Of a stretch of 29,401 bases of DNA, positions 16,341 through 23,998 are shown piece after piece. Source of the stretch: Candidatus Methanofastidiosum methylothiophilum (GTDB lineage Archaea; Methanobacteriota_B; Thermococci; Methanofastidiosales; Methanofastidiosaceae); NCBI GenBank assembly GCA_001587675.1, contig LNGD01000004.1, positions 1 to 29,401 on the forward strand, read 5' to 3'. Under the pieces are notes generated by a model, which was given only the letters and a program-made list of their open reading frames with translations, had not been told where the DNA came from and searched no databases. Numbering within the stretch: the first letter of the stretch is position 1; every line of letters begins with the position of its first letter. Made by a program: the position numbers and the translations under genes.

Positions 16341-17489
16341 TCACCTACCAAATTTTAATCCGTATACTTGCGGTATAATAGTATATTTAGAACCTGCAGC
16401 TTTTTTAATAAATGAAGGATCGTTTGTAATAAATGGATACGCCCTCCACTTTGAATCGGTCTTAGCAACTACAGCCTTTGAAAATATTTCATTTTTAAGA
16501 CCAAATGTTAATAAGGCTGTTATAACTCCACCATCTTGACTATGGGCCGATGGATTTTTTGCTCTTGCTGCAACAATTTTGGGCTCTTCTTGTTCCTTCA
16601 ACAGTATATTCTTAAAGGAATGAGTTCTTGGGCATGACATGTAACAGCAGCCACAATCTGGGAGGCATTTATTTATAGCGTAAGGCCTTCCATCTTCAAG
16701 AATTTCTATATTGTAGCATGGACATGCTAGTGCACATGTGCCGCATGCAACACAAAGCCCCGGTTGCAAAATCTCTTTTTCTAGATTCATGAATGCCTTT
16801 TTATGGCCTTTTTCAATAAATCCTTCTAGATTATCATCTTTTTCCAAATCTACAAAAGGAAGTTTGAATCCCTTATCCTGAGCAAGTTTTATAGATTTTT
16901 TAGCTTGTTTATTGTTTAGGTCAATTACTTTGTTTAATTCTTCCATCTCTACATTATCAGATACTTCTATTAAATCATAGTCAACTAGTTTTTTGAACAA
17001 TGCCTTTGCTTCTTTAGTTCTTAAGATGACAGTTGACCATCCTGCAGGAGTGCCAACACTACCTACGGCAATGTCAGCAAAATCACCTGTAAAATCCATA
17101 CATTGTCTACAGTTTCCTCTTGCATATCTAGAAACATCCTTTATTTTTCTTGACCTTACTTCCTTGTCAGTATATGCATAGAAGACTCCACTTGATATAT
17201 TCATTTTATTGACTTCTTCAAGCGGCAATCCTATTTCGGTTTCAACATAAGATGGTATTGTCTTTGGTGAAAAGTTTTCCTTACAAAATACTGCTATAGT
17301 GAAAATTCTTTTTGGCCAGTGTGGGTAATCTGAGTCTCTATCTTTATAGAACTCTTTAAACTCGTCAGTTAATGCCAAAAGTTTTCTGACACCGTTTATT
17401 TCGCAAGGGTTCCCAACAATTGCAACTTTTGCCCTAGGATCTTTTGTTGTCTGAGAGAAAGTAACTTCCTTGACAATAGCTCCACTCGT
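16341..17489 (-). CDS. Circularly permuted FrhB/FdhB-type F420 oxidoreductase subunit
   Basis: F420-dehydrogenase beta-type flavoprotein with parts in unusual order. The C-terminal FrhB domain comes first (residues 1 to about 215), with VAIVGNPCEINGVRK, FCKENF, CRQC and GSVGTPAGWSTVILRT. A 2x[4Fe-4S] domain follows (about 245-290; CVACGTCALAC, then C-x3-C-x2-C-x3-CP). The FrhB N-domain is last (about 302-382; SQDGGVITALLTFG, KKAAGSKYT). Canonical FdhB/FpoF proteins run ferredoxin, N-domain, C-domain. The first ordinary start is TTG 17378, but the conserved VGNPC region lies upstream of it. Reading back to the stop TAA (17492-17490) leaves no ATG, GTG or TTG. ACG 17489 sits 5 nt after Shine-Dalgarno GGAGGGA (17501-17495). 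Probably passes electrons between F420 and the PreA-like protein. Confidence 0.82.
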   Translation of the reverse strand, partial: TSGAIVKEVTFSQTTKDPRAKVAIVGNPCEINGVRKLLALTDEFKEFYKDRDSDYPHWPKRIFTIAVFCKENFSPKTIPSYVETEIGLPLEEVNKMNISSGVFYAYTDKEVRSRKIKDVSRYARGNCRQCMDFTGDFADIAVGSVGTPAGWSTVILRTKEAKALFKKLVDYDLIEVSDNVEMEELNKVIDLNNKQAKKSIKLAQDKGFKLPFVDLEKDDNLEGFIEKGHKKAFMNLEKEILQPGLCVACGTCALACPCYNIEILEDGRPYAINKCLPDCGCCYMSCPRTHSFKNILLKEQEEPKIVAARAKNPSAHSQDGGVITALLTFGLKNEIFSKAVVAKTDSKWRAYPFITNDPSFIKKAAGSKYTIIPQVYGLKFGR

Positions 17490-17559
17490 TTAAATCCCTC
17501 CTATATATAAATTTTTAAAAAACAAAATTGATAAAAACATGATATCAATATATTTTCAT

Positions 17560-17605
17560 TATTTAAATAGTTTTCGTCAGAAATTCATTTTTATATTTAA
17601 ATAGT
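17560..17605 (-). promoter_or_regulatory. Two TATA-like direct repeats upstream of the FrhB-like gene
   Basis: TATTTAAATAGT occurs at 17560-17571 and again at 17594-17605. On the minus strand the proximal copy would start transcription near 17540, giving a leader of about 50 nt that includes the GGAGGGA Shine-Dalgarno. A third TATA-like run (TTTATATATA, near 17502-17511) is too close to the start for that. The stretch 17493-17630 holds no gene that I can see. Confidence 0.35.
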
Positions 17606-17630
17606 AAAATATCTGCGGATTATAAATATA

Positions 17631-19121
17631 TTAACGGATAATATCCGCTTTTCTCTTTAAGGCCCGTTTTTTTCTTAAGTAATACATGAAAGGATTATTG
17701 ATTCTTCTAGCAGTTAAAGTTTTATTTTTGATAAATGCCAATAGCTGCTTTTTAACTTCGTCTTCGGGTAATCCTGTCTTTTCAATGATTTCACTTATTG
17801 GCTTCATTCTATCTTTAAGAACTAACAAAATCTTTTCACCAGAAGTGCTGCCTTTTAAATTTTGGAGTATATCCTTATTAGTTACTTCATAAAAATACAT
17901 TTTACAAAAGCTATCTGGCTCGCATAATGAAGGCGCATTTTCTTTTACTTTGGCGCAACTTGGAGGCAGATACCATTTACTCCTTCCAAAGTTATCAAGT
18001 GTAGGATAAGAAAGACCAAATCCAAGATGGTAATAAATATTAAGCTCCTCTTGTGGCTGATCTACTAGAAGAGGTGGATTGCATTTATTTGCAGCCGATA
18101 TAATTAAAGGAACAACTTCGTTAATAAGGATATTAATCTCTTTTTCATTTAAAGAGGGTTTTTCGTCTTTTGAAAATATCTTTGTTGAGGGGATTAATCG
18201 AGAATAAGATAAAAATGAGGACAAAAACAAAGTTATTGCGTAGTTTCTATCTCCCGCACCAACTCCGGAGAGTGCTTTTATAACACAGGGAGGGTAAACT
18301 TCTGGATTTAATTCCTCTGATTGAATTTCTATCTCAGATAAAGTACCAGATATTTTTGAAACTTCTTTAAAAATTTCATCGTATAAGGGAATCTTTAGAT
18401 CTTTAGTTTTTTCAGAAATTTTTTTGATATATGATAATATTTTCTGTTCCATTTTTTTTCTGTATGCTTGAAGTAATGTTGCCTTATCAACTAGTATATA
18501 CCCCTTTATGATATAACTATCCGTATATTGGACAAGAGTTTCAGCATCTGTCCATTTTATAAAATAATAATCAGGCAAAAGTTTAGGATTTTGTGATTCA
18601 CCCGATATTTTTATGAAATCCAATTTCTCTAGGTCTCTTATTATTTCATCATTTATTTTTATATCAATTTCTTCATAGTAAAGAAAAACTTCTTCTTGTG
18701 GTATTCCTTTCATTTTATTTAATCTGTACTCAAGTATTTTTCTTAAGTCAAGTATCTGAAAAGGTATAACTTGAAGTATTTCTTTTATATAATTTATTAA
18801 TTGATCTTTATTATCCTTTTCTAAAATTAATGATTCTTCAAGGCGAGCTTTATATATTTTTGAAGATTGAGTGGCAAAAAATCTAGCTTCGCTAGAAAAA
18901 GGTCTTTTTGAAAGAGCTTGACAATAAATAAAAAAAGAAACGACATCAATAATTTCATCACTTTCAGTTGGATAAAGATATTTTCTTATCTTAGTTTCAT
19001 TTAAAGAACTTTGAAGTTTTTTTATTCCAAACTCAAAAATATCTTTTGACAGATCTTCAAAACTAATATCTAATAATTCTTTGGCCTCCTCACGAAACGG
19101 GTTAATCAGAAGAGGATTCAT
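17631..19121 (-). CDS. priL: DNA primase large subunit PriL
   Basis: Non-catalytic, Fe-S-containing subunit of the archaeal/eukaryotic primase, working with PriS in replication initiation, 496 aa. The C-terminal domain has PPCVIKAL (C279), NYAITLFLSSFL, YLPPSCAKV (C389), then C400 and C406, giving four cluster ligands. The N-terminal all-helical part is divergent but collinear (FSSEARFF, YIKEILQVIP). The protein is about 70-100 residues longer than typical archaeal PriL. After the Fe-S domain (about 425-496) comes a helix-turn-helix-like extension (ILLVLKDRMKPISEIIEKTG) ending in a very basic tail. ATG 19121 is 25 nt from a TATA box. It follows the tiaS operon but has its own promoter. Confidence 0.85.
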   Translation of the reverse strand: MNPLLINPFREEAKELLDISFEDLSKDIFEFGIKKLQSSLNETKIRKYLYPTESDEIIDVVSFFIYCQALSKRPFSSEARFFATQSSKIYKARLEESLILEKDNKDQLINYIKEILQVIPFQILDLRKILEYRLNKMKGIPQEEVFLYYEEIDIKINDEIIRDLEKLDFIKISGESQNPKLLPDYYFIKWTDAETLVQYTDSYIIKGYILVDKATLLQAYRKKMEQKILSYIKKISEKTKDLKIPLYDEIFKEVSKISGTLSEIEIQSEELNPEVYPPCVIKALSGVGAGDRNYAITLFLSSFLSYSRLIPSTKIFSKDEKPSLNEKEINILINEVVPLIISAANKCNPPLLVDQPQEELNIYYHLGFGLSYPTLDNFGRSKWYLPPSCAKVKENAPSLCEPDSFCKMYFYEVTNKDILQNLKGSTSGEKILLVLKDRMKPISEIIEKTGLPEDEVKKQLLAFIKNKTLTARRINNPFMYYLRKKRALKRKADIIR

Positions 19122-19140
19122 AAAAACAAAATATTTTGAG

Positions 19141-19150
19141 ATTTAAAATA
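19141..19150 (-). promoter_or_regulatory. TATA box of priL
   Basis: TATTTTAAAT on the minus strand, centred about 25 nt before the priL ATG, predicting a leaderless mRNA. Confidence 0.5.
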
Positions 19151-19155
19151 GTTTT

Positions 19156-19623
19156 CTATAAGAGATTATAAATTTCTACTGATGAAGCTATTGTTTTTAA
19201 ATCTTCATAATTTCCTTTTTGACATCGAAGGATAATATCCTCCAATTTTCCAATGTCTTCCTGGTTTCTATTGCCTACAAGGACTAAAGGTTTATTTATA
19301 TTAATACATGCTTGTTTAATCAAATTACGATATTCTTCTCTAGATCCACCCTTAAAAAAAATAACTAAATCATAATCTTTAATAAATTCCACAACTTGCG
19401 GTATCAATTTTTTAGAAATCTTTGAATCAAGAATTTGTTCATAATCCTTAATTATTTTAGTAGGTGGTATAAGTCCATATTTAGCGCTAAGTATTGCAAA
19501 ATCAGCTCCATTTTTTCTATTGTATACAGCTTTGATTCTTGAGGATTTGTACAAATCAATGGCTGACATTCTTCCTTTTTTCTTTTTTGCACCACAGGCC
19601 GTAGCAAGAAGAATTCTCATCAT
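19156..19623 (-). CDS. DUF6884-like protein
   Basis: 155 aa, soluble. N-terminal ATACGAKKKKGRMSAIDLYKSS followed by FAILSAKYGLI matches the pattern of DUF6884, a family related in outline to YaaA and to a domain of archaeal tRNA-guanine transglycosylases. Biochemical function is unknown. Its ATG overlaps the TGA of the upstream nicotinate phosphoribosyltransferase gene. Two consecutive ATGs make the exact start ambiguous by one residue. Being third in an operon with a tRNA-modifying enzyme hints at nucleotide or tRNA chemistry, but that is inference from position. Confidence 0.75.
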   Translation of the reverse strand: MMRILLATACGAKKKKGRMSAIDLYKSSRIKAVYNRKNGADFAILSAKYGLIPPTKIIKDYEQILDSKISKKLIPQVVEFIKDYDLVIFFKGGSREEYRNLIKQACININKPLVLVGNRNQEDIGKLEDIILRCQKGNYEDLKTIASSVEIYNLL

Positions 19624-20768
19624 AGTTCAACTATTTTTATTTGATCCAACACCTTATCTCTAGTTTTACTTGCTTCTTCAAAATCAAGTAAAATCTTTCC
19701 ATTTTTCATTAATTGTTTTTGGATTGGTTTGAATTTTTCTCCACATGTACATTTTTCATGAGTAGTGCCGTAAGCAATTTTTCCACTAAGACATTTTGGA
19801 CATCGAAGAACTGTCTTTTTACCACTGAATTTCCCTCTTTTAGTGAAAGGAACTCCTTCTATTTCAACGATATCAAGAGCAAAATCAATAGTTTTTGCAT
19901 TAGAAACTGAAGTCCCAACTCCGAAAGCATCTGCCCCATTTAAATTTTTAAAAGAATCTTCATCTAATCCTCCTGAGATAAAGATTTTCACATTTTTGTA
20001 ACCCCTTATATCAAGTTCCCACCTTACTTCTTGGATTATTTTAGACATGTTTCCTCTTCTTGATCCTGGAGTATCAAGTCTAACTCCTGTGAGATTTTTT
20101 ATACTTTCTGCTGCGATTAGGGCTTCTCTTTTCTCATCACAAAATGTATCTACGAGCACTATTCGAGGTACGCTTTTATCAATTATATCATCGAATAAAA
20201 TGAATGCCTCCCTGGAATCTCCAAGTATTAATGCTAAAGAATGTGGCATAGTCCCAGAAGCTTTTTTACCAATTACGTTCTCTGCTCCAATACAAGAAAA
20301 TCCGTCTAGACCTCCAACATAAGCTGCCCTGTCAATCATGGGTGCAATTGTAGGATGCATCCGCCTAACTCCAAAGCTAAGAACAGGTTTTTCTCCGGCT
20401 AATTTTTTTAGCCTGGCAGATTTTGTTGAAATTCCAGAAGATTGGCAGAGGAATCCTAATAAAGCTGTCTCAAGATGACAAAACTCTCGATAATTTCCTT
20501 CAATGGTGAGCACTGGTTCCTGCGGGTAGAATAAAGATCCCTCGTCTAATCCCATTACATCTACATTATATCCTTCAAGTAATTTTAAAGCCTCATAGAG
20601 TCCTGACATTATTCCCCATCTATAATTATTTGGTAGTCCTGATGCAGTAATTTCAACTACCACTTTTTTGTTAATATTTTTTTCATCAAGAATCTTTTTT
20701 GTATTAATAAAATAAAAATCAGTAGTTTTACCTGACTTAATATCTTCTTCAGATGCTGTAAAAAACAT
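19620..20768 (-). CDS. pncB: Nicotinate phosphoribosyltransferase (archaeal type)
   Basis: Makes nicotinate mononucleotide from nicotinate and PRPP for NAD salvage, 382 aa. Visible family features: an N-terminal domain with KVVVEITASGLP and EGSLFYPQEPVLTIEG, LLGFLCQSSGIST, SFGVRRMHP, GTMPHSLAL, RLDTPGSRRG with the phosphate/sugar-binding region, ISGGLDE and GADAFGVGT. A C-terminal Cys4 cluster (CPKC...CTCG) looks like a small zinc ribbon, as in other archaeal members. ATG 20768 overlaps the tiaS TAA by one base, and the stop overlaps the DUF6884 start. Confidence 0.9.
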   Translation of the reverse strand: MFFTASEEDIKSGKTTDFYFINTKKILDEKNINKKVVVEITASGLPNNYRWGIMSGLYEALKLLEGYNVDVMGLDEGSLFYPQEPVLTIEGNYREFCHLETALLGFLCQSSGISTKSARLKKLAGEKPVLSFGVRRMHPTIAPMIDRAAYVGGLDGFSCIGAENVIGKKASGTMPHSLALILGDSREAFILFDDIIDKSVPRIVLVDTFCDEKREALIAAESIKNLTGVRLDTPGSRRGNMSKIIQEVRWELDIRGYKNVKIFISGGLDEDSFKNLNGADAFGVGTSVSNAKTIDFALDIVEIEGVPFTKRGKFSGKKTVLRCPKCLSGKIAYGTTHEKCTCGEKFKPIQKQLMKNGKILLDFEEASKTRDKVLDQIKIVEL

Positions 20769-22090
20769 TATATCCCTTCAAATTTTATATCAAACTTGGT
20801 ATAATCGAATTTAAATCTTTCTTCTTCATAAACTCTCTCCCTGCCATAACGCACAAGGGGTTTCGAAAGATGTCTCTTAGCACACATTGGGACTTCATAT
20901 AATCCAAGTTCAATATCCCTTGATATTGGTATTTTTGAAAATTCGTTGTTCTTAGTATGGCATTTCTTACATCTATATCCCTTGTCCTTGCCAATTGATT
21001 TCATTTGATTACCGCAAATATGGCATAATGGTTTTTCTATTTTATATATTTTTGAAAGCTCTAATATTTCGATTCTTTCAAGGTTTAGAGTCAATCCATA
21101 TTGAGTCTCTAGGACACCACCATATGCCTTAATCTTGTCCCCCTTTGTTAACTTTCTTATTATATCCCTAAATCCTTTTGTAGGTTCATAAGCGGCACAT
21201 AATATTTCTTTACCGTTACTTATTTCAAAAAATACGTGTCCACCTAATACAGTATATGGGCTTTTTGAAATAATGCCTTCAGTTATTACAGAAGAATAAG
21301 GTAGGATTTCTTCAATGTTTTTCTTTTGAAGATGCATATCGGTCCCCTGATTTGTTATAAAAAGATTTCTTTTGTACGGCTTTTCAGAGTCTATTATCGA
21401 AGCTGCTTCTAAGAGAATTTCAGGTGACTCGCCTCTAATACCGTATAATATTGGGCAGTCGGAATGAGGGGATATCATCATCCTATTATTGATAAAATCA
21501 TAACTTGAAAATATTCTTGGAGAATATTTCTTCTCAATTTCCATTGCACTTTTTTCACTTACAGCTTTCTTTCCTCTCTTATAGTGATTTCTGTAAACTA
21601 TAAGTTCATAAGTGAAATCTTCTAATCTTAATCCACAAGAAGCCAATGATCCAATTAATCCCCTTCCATTGCCCATAAATTCGTAATCAGCTCCAATTCT
21701 TTTCAATATTGAAACTGCTTCGTCAATAGAAAGTAACTCGTGAAGTGCTCTTTCAGAAAAGATTTCAACTTCATTATTGATTGAATTATCTTCAACAAAG
21801 ATAATGGCAGGATTAGTATTTTCTCCGGATTCAGAATAATTCCTAATTATGTCAAATGATAGAGATTTTATTTTTTTAATGGTTGTTGAATCTACATTTT
21901 CAACTATTCGAATAGATACTGCCCCATTACCTCTTGTTTTATATGGATTATTAGGATTAAGGCGTATCAATTTAGGGGGTTCTTTAATTAGATTTATATC
22001 AATATCTTTTATAGCCTCTATAATAAGAGTACCAATATAAGTTGTACACATTCCAAATACTGAGTCTGTATCATCCAGTCCAATTAACAC
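20768..22090 (-). CDS. tiaS: tRNA(Ile2) 2-agmatinylcytidine synthetase TiaS
   Basis: ATP-dependent enzyme that puts agmatine on C34 of the CAU-anticodon isoleucine tRNA so that it reads AUA, 440 aa. Archaeal-specific. N-terminal GLDDTDS with the catalytic Asp residues, NPYKTRGNGAVSIRI, the central TCKD/FLD region (GNGRGLIGSLAS, CPILYGIRGE), an OB-fold segment and a C-terminal zinc ribbon (CHICG...CKKC). Start is GTG 22090. TATA-like AT repeats lie about 20 nt upstream, shared divergently with the HTH gene. First gene of the tiaS-pncB-DUF6884 operon. A guide RNA predicted to act on C34 of a CAU tRNA lies about 1 kb away. Confidence 0.95.
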   Translation of the reverse strand: MLIGLDDTDSVFGMCTTYIGTLIIEAIKDIDINLIKEPPKLIRLNPNNPYKTRGNGAVSIRIVENVDSTTIKKIKSLSFDIIRNYSESGENTNPAIIFVEDNSINNEVEIFSERALHELLSIDEAVSILKRIGADYEFMGNGRGLIGSLASCGLRLEDFTYELIVYRNHYKRGKKAVSEKSAMEIEKKYSPRIFSSYDFINNRMMISPHSDCPILYGIRGESPEILLEAASIIDSEKPYKRNLFITNQGTDMHLQKKNIEEILPYSSVITEGIISKSPYTVLGGHVFFEISNGKEILCAAYEPTKGFRDIIRKLTKGDKIKAYGGVLETQYGLTLNLERIEILELSKIYKIEKPLCHICGNQMKSIGKDKGYRCKKCHTKNNEFSKIPISRDIELGLYEVPMCAKRHLSKPLVRYGRERVYEEERFKFDYTKFDIKFEGI

Positions 22091-22109
22091 AAAAAATTGA
22101 AGATATATA

Positions 22110-22118
22110 TTTATATAA
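22110..22118 (+). promoter_or_regulatory. TATA box of HTH regulator, divergent with tiaS
   Basis: TTTATATAA centred about 27 nt before ATG 22141. The surrounding AT repeat (22103-22116) can also serve tiaS on the other strand. Leaderless on the plus side. Confidence 0.5.
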
Positions 22119-22140
22119 CCTTTCTTATAGTGCTTTTAAG

Positions 22141-23109
22141 ATGGAGAAAGAAGAATTATTAGATAGTATAAAAGAAACTCTGAAAAAAAGTGGTTTTGAA
22201 GTAGCATTATCTAGGGTTCAATGCTCATTTGACATTGTAGCAAGAAGAAATCTAATTGTACTAATAGTCAAAGCTTTAGTAAATCTCGATACTTTTTCTG
22301 AAGAGCATGCATGGGACCTTAAAATACTTTCAAAGGCACTTAAAGCAACTCCTCTTGTTGTAGGAACTAAAACTAAACTGGGGCCTATAGAGAACAGCAC
22401 TGTTTATTCTAGACACGGAGTAAACTGTATATCACTTGAGACCCTAGAAGACCTTTTTATTCAGGGGAATCCGCCTCTTGTGTATGCGGACAGAGGAGGT
22501 TTCTTCGTAGAAGTTGATGGGGGGTTATTAAGAGAAGAAAGAGAAAAAAGAGGGATGTCGATTGGTCACCTAGCTGAATTAGTAGGAGTTTCAAAAAGCT
22601 CAATTTATGAATTTGAAAATGTTAATAAAAGAATAAGTATTGAATCTGTCCTTAAGATAGAAAAAGAACTTGATGTGGGGATAACTAAACCCATATACAT
22701 AATCAAATTGATGGATAAAAAGGAATTGGAAAACTTAAAGGATAATTCGATTGAAAATGCAAAAAGTGATCTAGAAAAAACTATTCTTGTAGATTTGAGT
22801 AATAAAGGATTCGAAGTTTTTCCAACAAAAAGAACTCCTTTCAACGCTCTTTTGAAGGAAAGAGAGATTTTGATAACTGGAATTACAAATATTACAACAC
22901 ATCTATTTGAAAAAAAGGCAGAAATTGTAGCAAGTATCTCAGATATTACTGAAAAAGATGCAATGTTTGTAGTCGATGCAAAGAAAACTAAGAAAAACAT
23001 TAAAGGAGTGCCAATACTAACTCAGAAGGAGATTAAATCCTCTAAAGATGTTGAAGATATTCTTGGTCTAGTTCATGAAAGAAAATTAGAGGGTAACGAC
23101 CAAAATTAA
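22141..23109 (+). CDS. Archaeal HTH-type transcriptional regulator with nuclease-like N-domain
   Basis: 322 aa. Residues about 1-110 resemble the restriction-endonuclease-like domain of the archaeal 'putative HTH-type transcriptional regulatory protein' family (FEVALSRVQCSFDIVARR). A Cro/C1-type helix-turn-helix follows at about 129-178 (LREEREKRGMSIGHLAELVG, then SKSSIYEFEN). The C-terminal region repeats a nuclease-like or ligand-like domain (about 205-320). ATG 22141 is chosen over an upstream ORF extension because the TATA box predicts a transcript starting there. It is divergent from tiaS and could regulate it. Targets are unknown. Confidence 0.85.
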   Translation: MEKEELLDSIKETLKKSGFEVALSRVQCSFDIVARRNLIVLIVKALVNLDTFSEEHAWDLKILSKALKATPLVVGTKTKLGPIENSTVYSRHGVNCISLETLEDLFIQGNPPLVYADRGGFFVEVDGGLLREEREKRGMSIGHLAELVGVSKSSIYEFENVNKRISIESVLKIEKELDVGITKPIYIIKLMDKKELENLKDNSIENAKSDLEKTILVDLSNKGFEVFPTKRTPFNALLKEREILITGITNITTHLFEKKAEIVASISDITEKDAMFVVDAKKTKKNIKGVPILTQKEIKSSKDVEDILGLVHERKLEGNDQN

Positions 23110-23127
23110 TAAATTAATGAACAAAAG

Positions 23128-23136
23128 TTTATATAT
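23128..23136 (+). promoter_or_regulatory. TATA box of the C/D-box sRNA
   Basis: TTTATATAT, centred 25 nt before 23157, which is 2 nt upstream of the C box. This is the expected start for a C/D sRNA. Confidence 0.6.
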
Positions 23137-23156
23137 CTCAAATCCAAATTAAGTAA

Positions 23157-23212
23157 GCGTGATGAAAAAGCTATCCTGATAAAAGATGATGAAGCTTATG
23201 AGCTCTGAAACC
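23157..23212 (+). ncRNA. C/D-box guide sRNA, predicted to direct Cm34 of a CAU tRNA
   Basis: All four boxes occur in order with archaeal spacing. C is GTGATGA (23159-23165), followed by a 10-nt guide. D' is CTGA (23176-23179), with a 6-nt spacer after it. C' is ATGATGA (23186-23192), followed by a 12-nt guide. D is CTGA (23205-23208). The D guide AGCTTATGAGCT is complementary to AGCUCAUAAGCU. By the N+5 rule the methylated base is the C of CUCAUAA, i.e. C34 of a CAU anticodon loop. Eight contiguous bases (GCUCAUAA) fit positions 31-38. Archaeal sRNAs that make Cm34 in elongator tRNA-Met are known. The D' guide AAAAGCTATC predicts Gm in GAUAGCUUUU, target not identified. A TATA box is correctly placed. 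The RNA could also be part of the 5' leader of the next gene. Confidence 0.82.
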
Positions 23213-23227
23213 AATTGAGGGGATTAA

Positions 23228-23998
23228 ATGAGATACAAGTATCTAATAATATTCTTCTTTCTGTTGTTTTTTATAGAATTGCCTCTTCTCTATATTTACC
23301 ACACTGGACAAGAAAGAGCAGTTGAGAAAAAAATCACGCAAATTGAACTAAGTGAAAACTTATTGGTATCAAGAGATAATCCCAATTATCTTAGTCTAAA
23401 CATGGAAAAGAGAATAATATATAGAATAATTATGTCTTCCACAAAAAAAGTTAATATGTCAATAGCTGACCAAAATGAATTTATTGCTTGGCAAAATGAT
23501 CCCGAGAATATCAAGCCCTTAGAATTCTTTTATCAATCTGAAAAGATTGATTTTAGTTTTGTACCAAAAGAAACAGGCATTTATTATTTTATTTTTGAAA
23601 CTGACCCATTACTTGCGTCAAGTGCTTCTATTTCTCTAGAAATATCTTCAGTTTATGTAGAAGTAGTTAGAGAGGATATAATAAATACAATTGAGCCTAT
23701 ACTAATTGGAACTTCAGTTATTACAATACTTTTGTTCATACTTTCAATATTGCCAAAAGGGGGAATTTCAAAGAAAAAGTTGGGTAAGACCTTCTATGTT
23801 CTCTCAGAAGAGGGTAAGTCACATGATATAAAATATTTGAAAGAATTTAGAGGATTTACTGATCATGAAATAAAAGTTCTTTCTGTAATGTCGGTCAAAG
23901 GGCGAGTAACAGAAAAGGAAATACCCAAACTTTTTGATATACCAACATTCTATAATTTATATAAAATGGGATTTATTGAAAAGATTACAGAACTTTAA
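23228..23998 (+). CDS. Membrane protein with extracytoplasmic domain and C-terminal cytoplasmic domain
   Basis: Not recognised. 256 aa. An N-terminal membrane anchor (residues 5-25) is followed by about 130 residues outside, predicted beta-rich (IDFSFVPKETGIYYFIFE resembles a jelly-roll or emp24/GOLD-like strand pattern). A second helix (157-176) and a cytoplasmic domain of about 80 residues follow; the end EIKVLSVMSVKGRVTEKEIP looks winged-helix-like. This suggests a transmembrane sensor/regulator, but that is inference. Shine-Dalgarno GAGGGG precedes ATG 23228. The start lies only 20 nt after the D box of the sRNA. The 3' end overlaps scpA by 14 nt tail-to-tail. Confidence 0.72.
   Translation: MRYKYLIIFFFLLFFIELPLLYIYHTGQERAVEKKITQIELSENLLVSRDNPNYLSLNMEKRIIYRIIMSSTKKVNMSIADQNEFIAWQNDPENIKPLEFFYQSEKIDFSFVPKETGIYYFIFETDPLLASSASISLEISSVYVEVVREDIINTIEPILIGTSVITILLFILSILPKGGISKKKLGKTFYVLSEEGKSHDIKYLKEFRGFTDHEIKVLSVMSVKGRVTEKEIPKLFDIPTFYNLYKMGFIEKITEL

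Noticed and set aside
17474..17485. GTG or TTG near the FrhB-like promoter as its start
   Set aside because: GTG 17485 and TTG 17476 are in a different frame from the conserved VGNPC region and reach a stop after about 30 codons.
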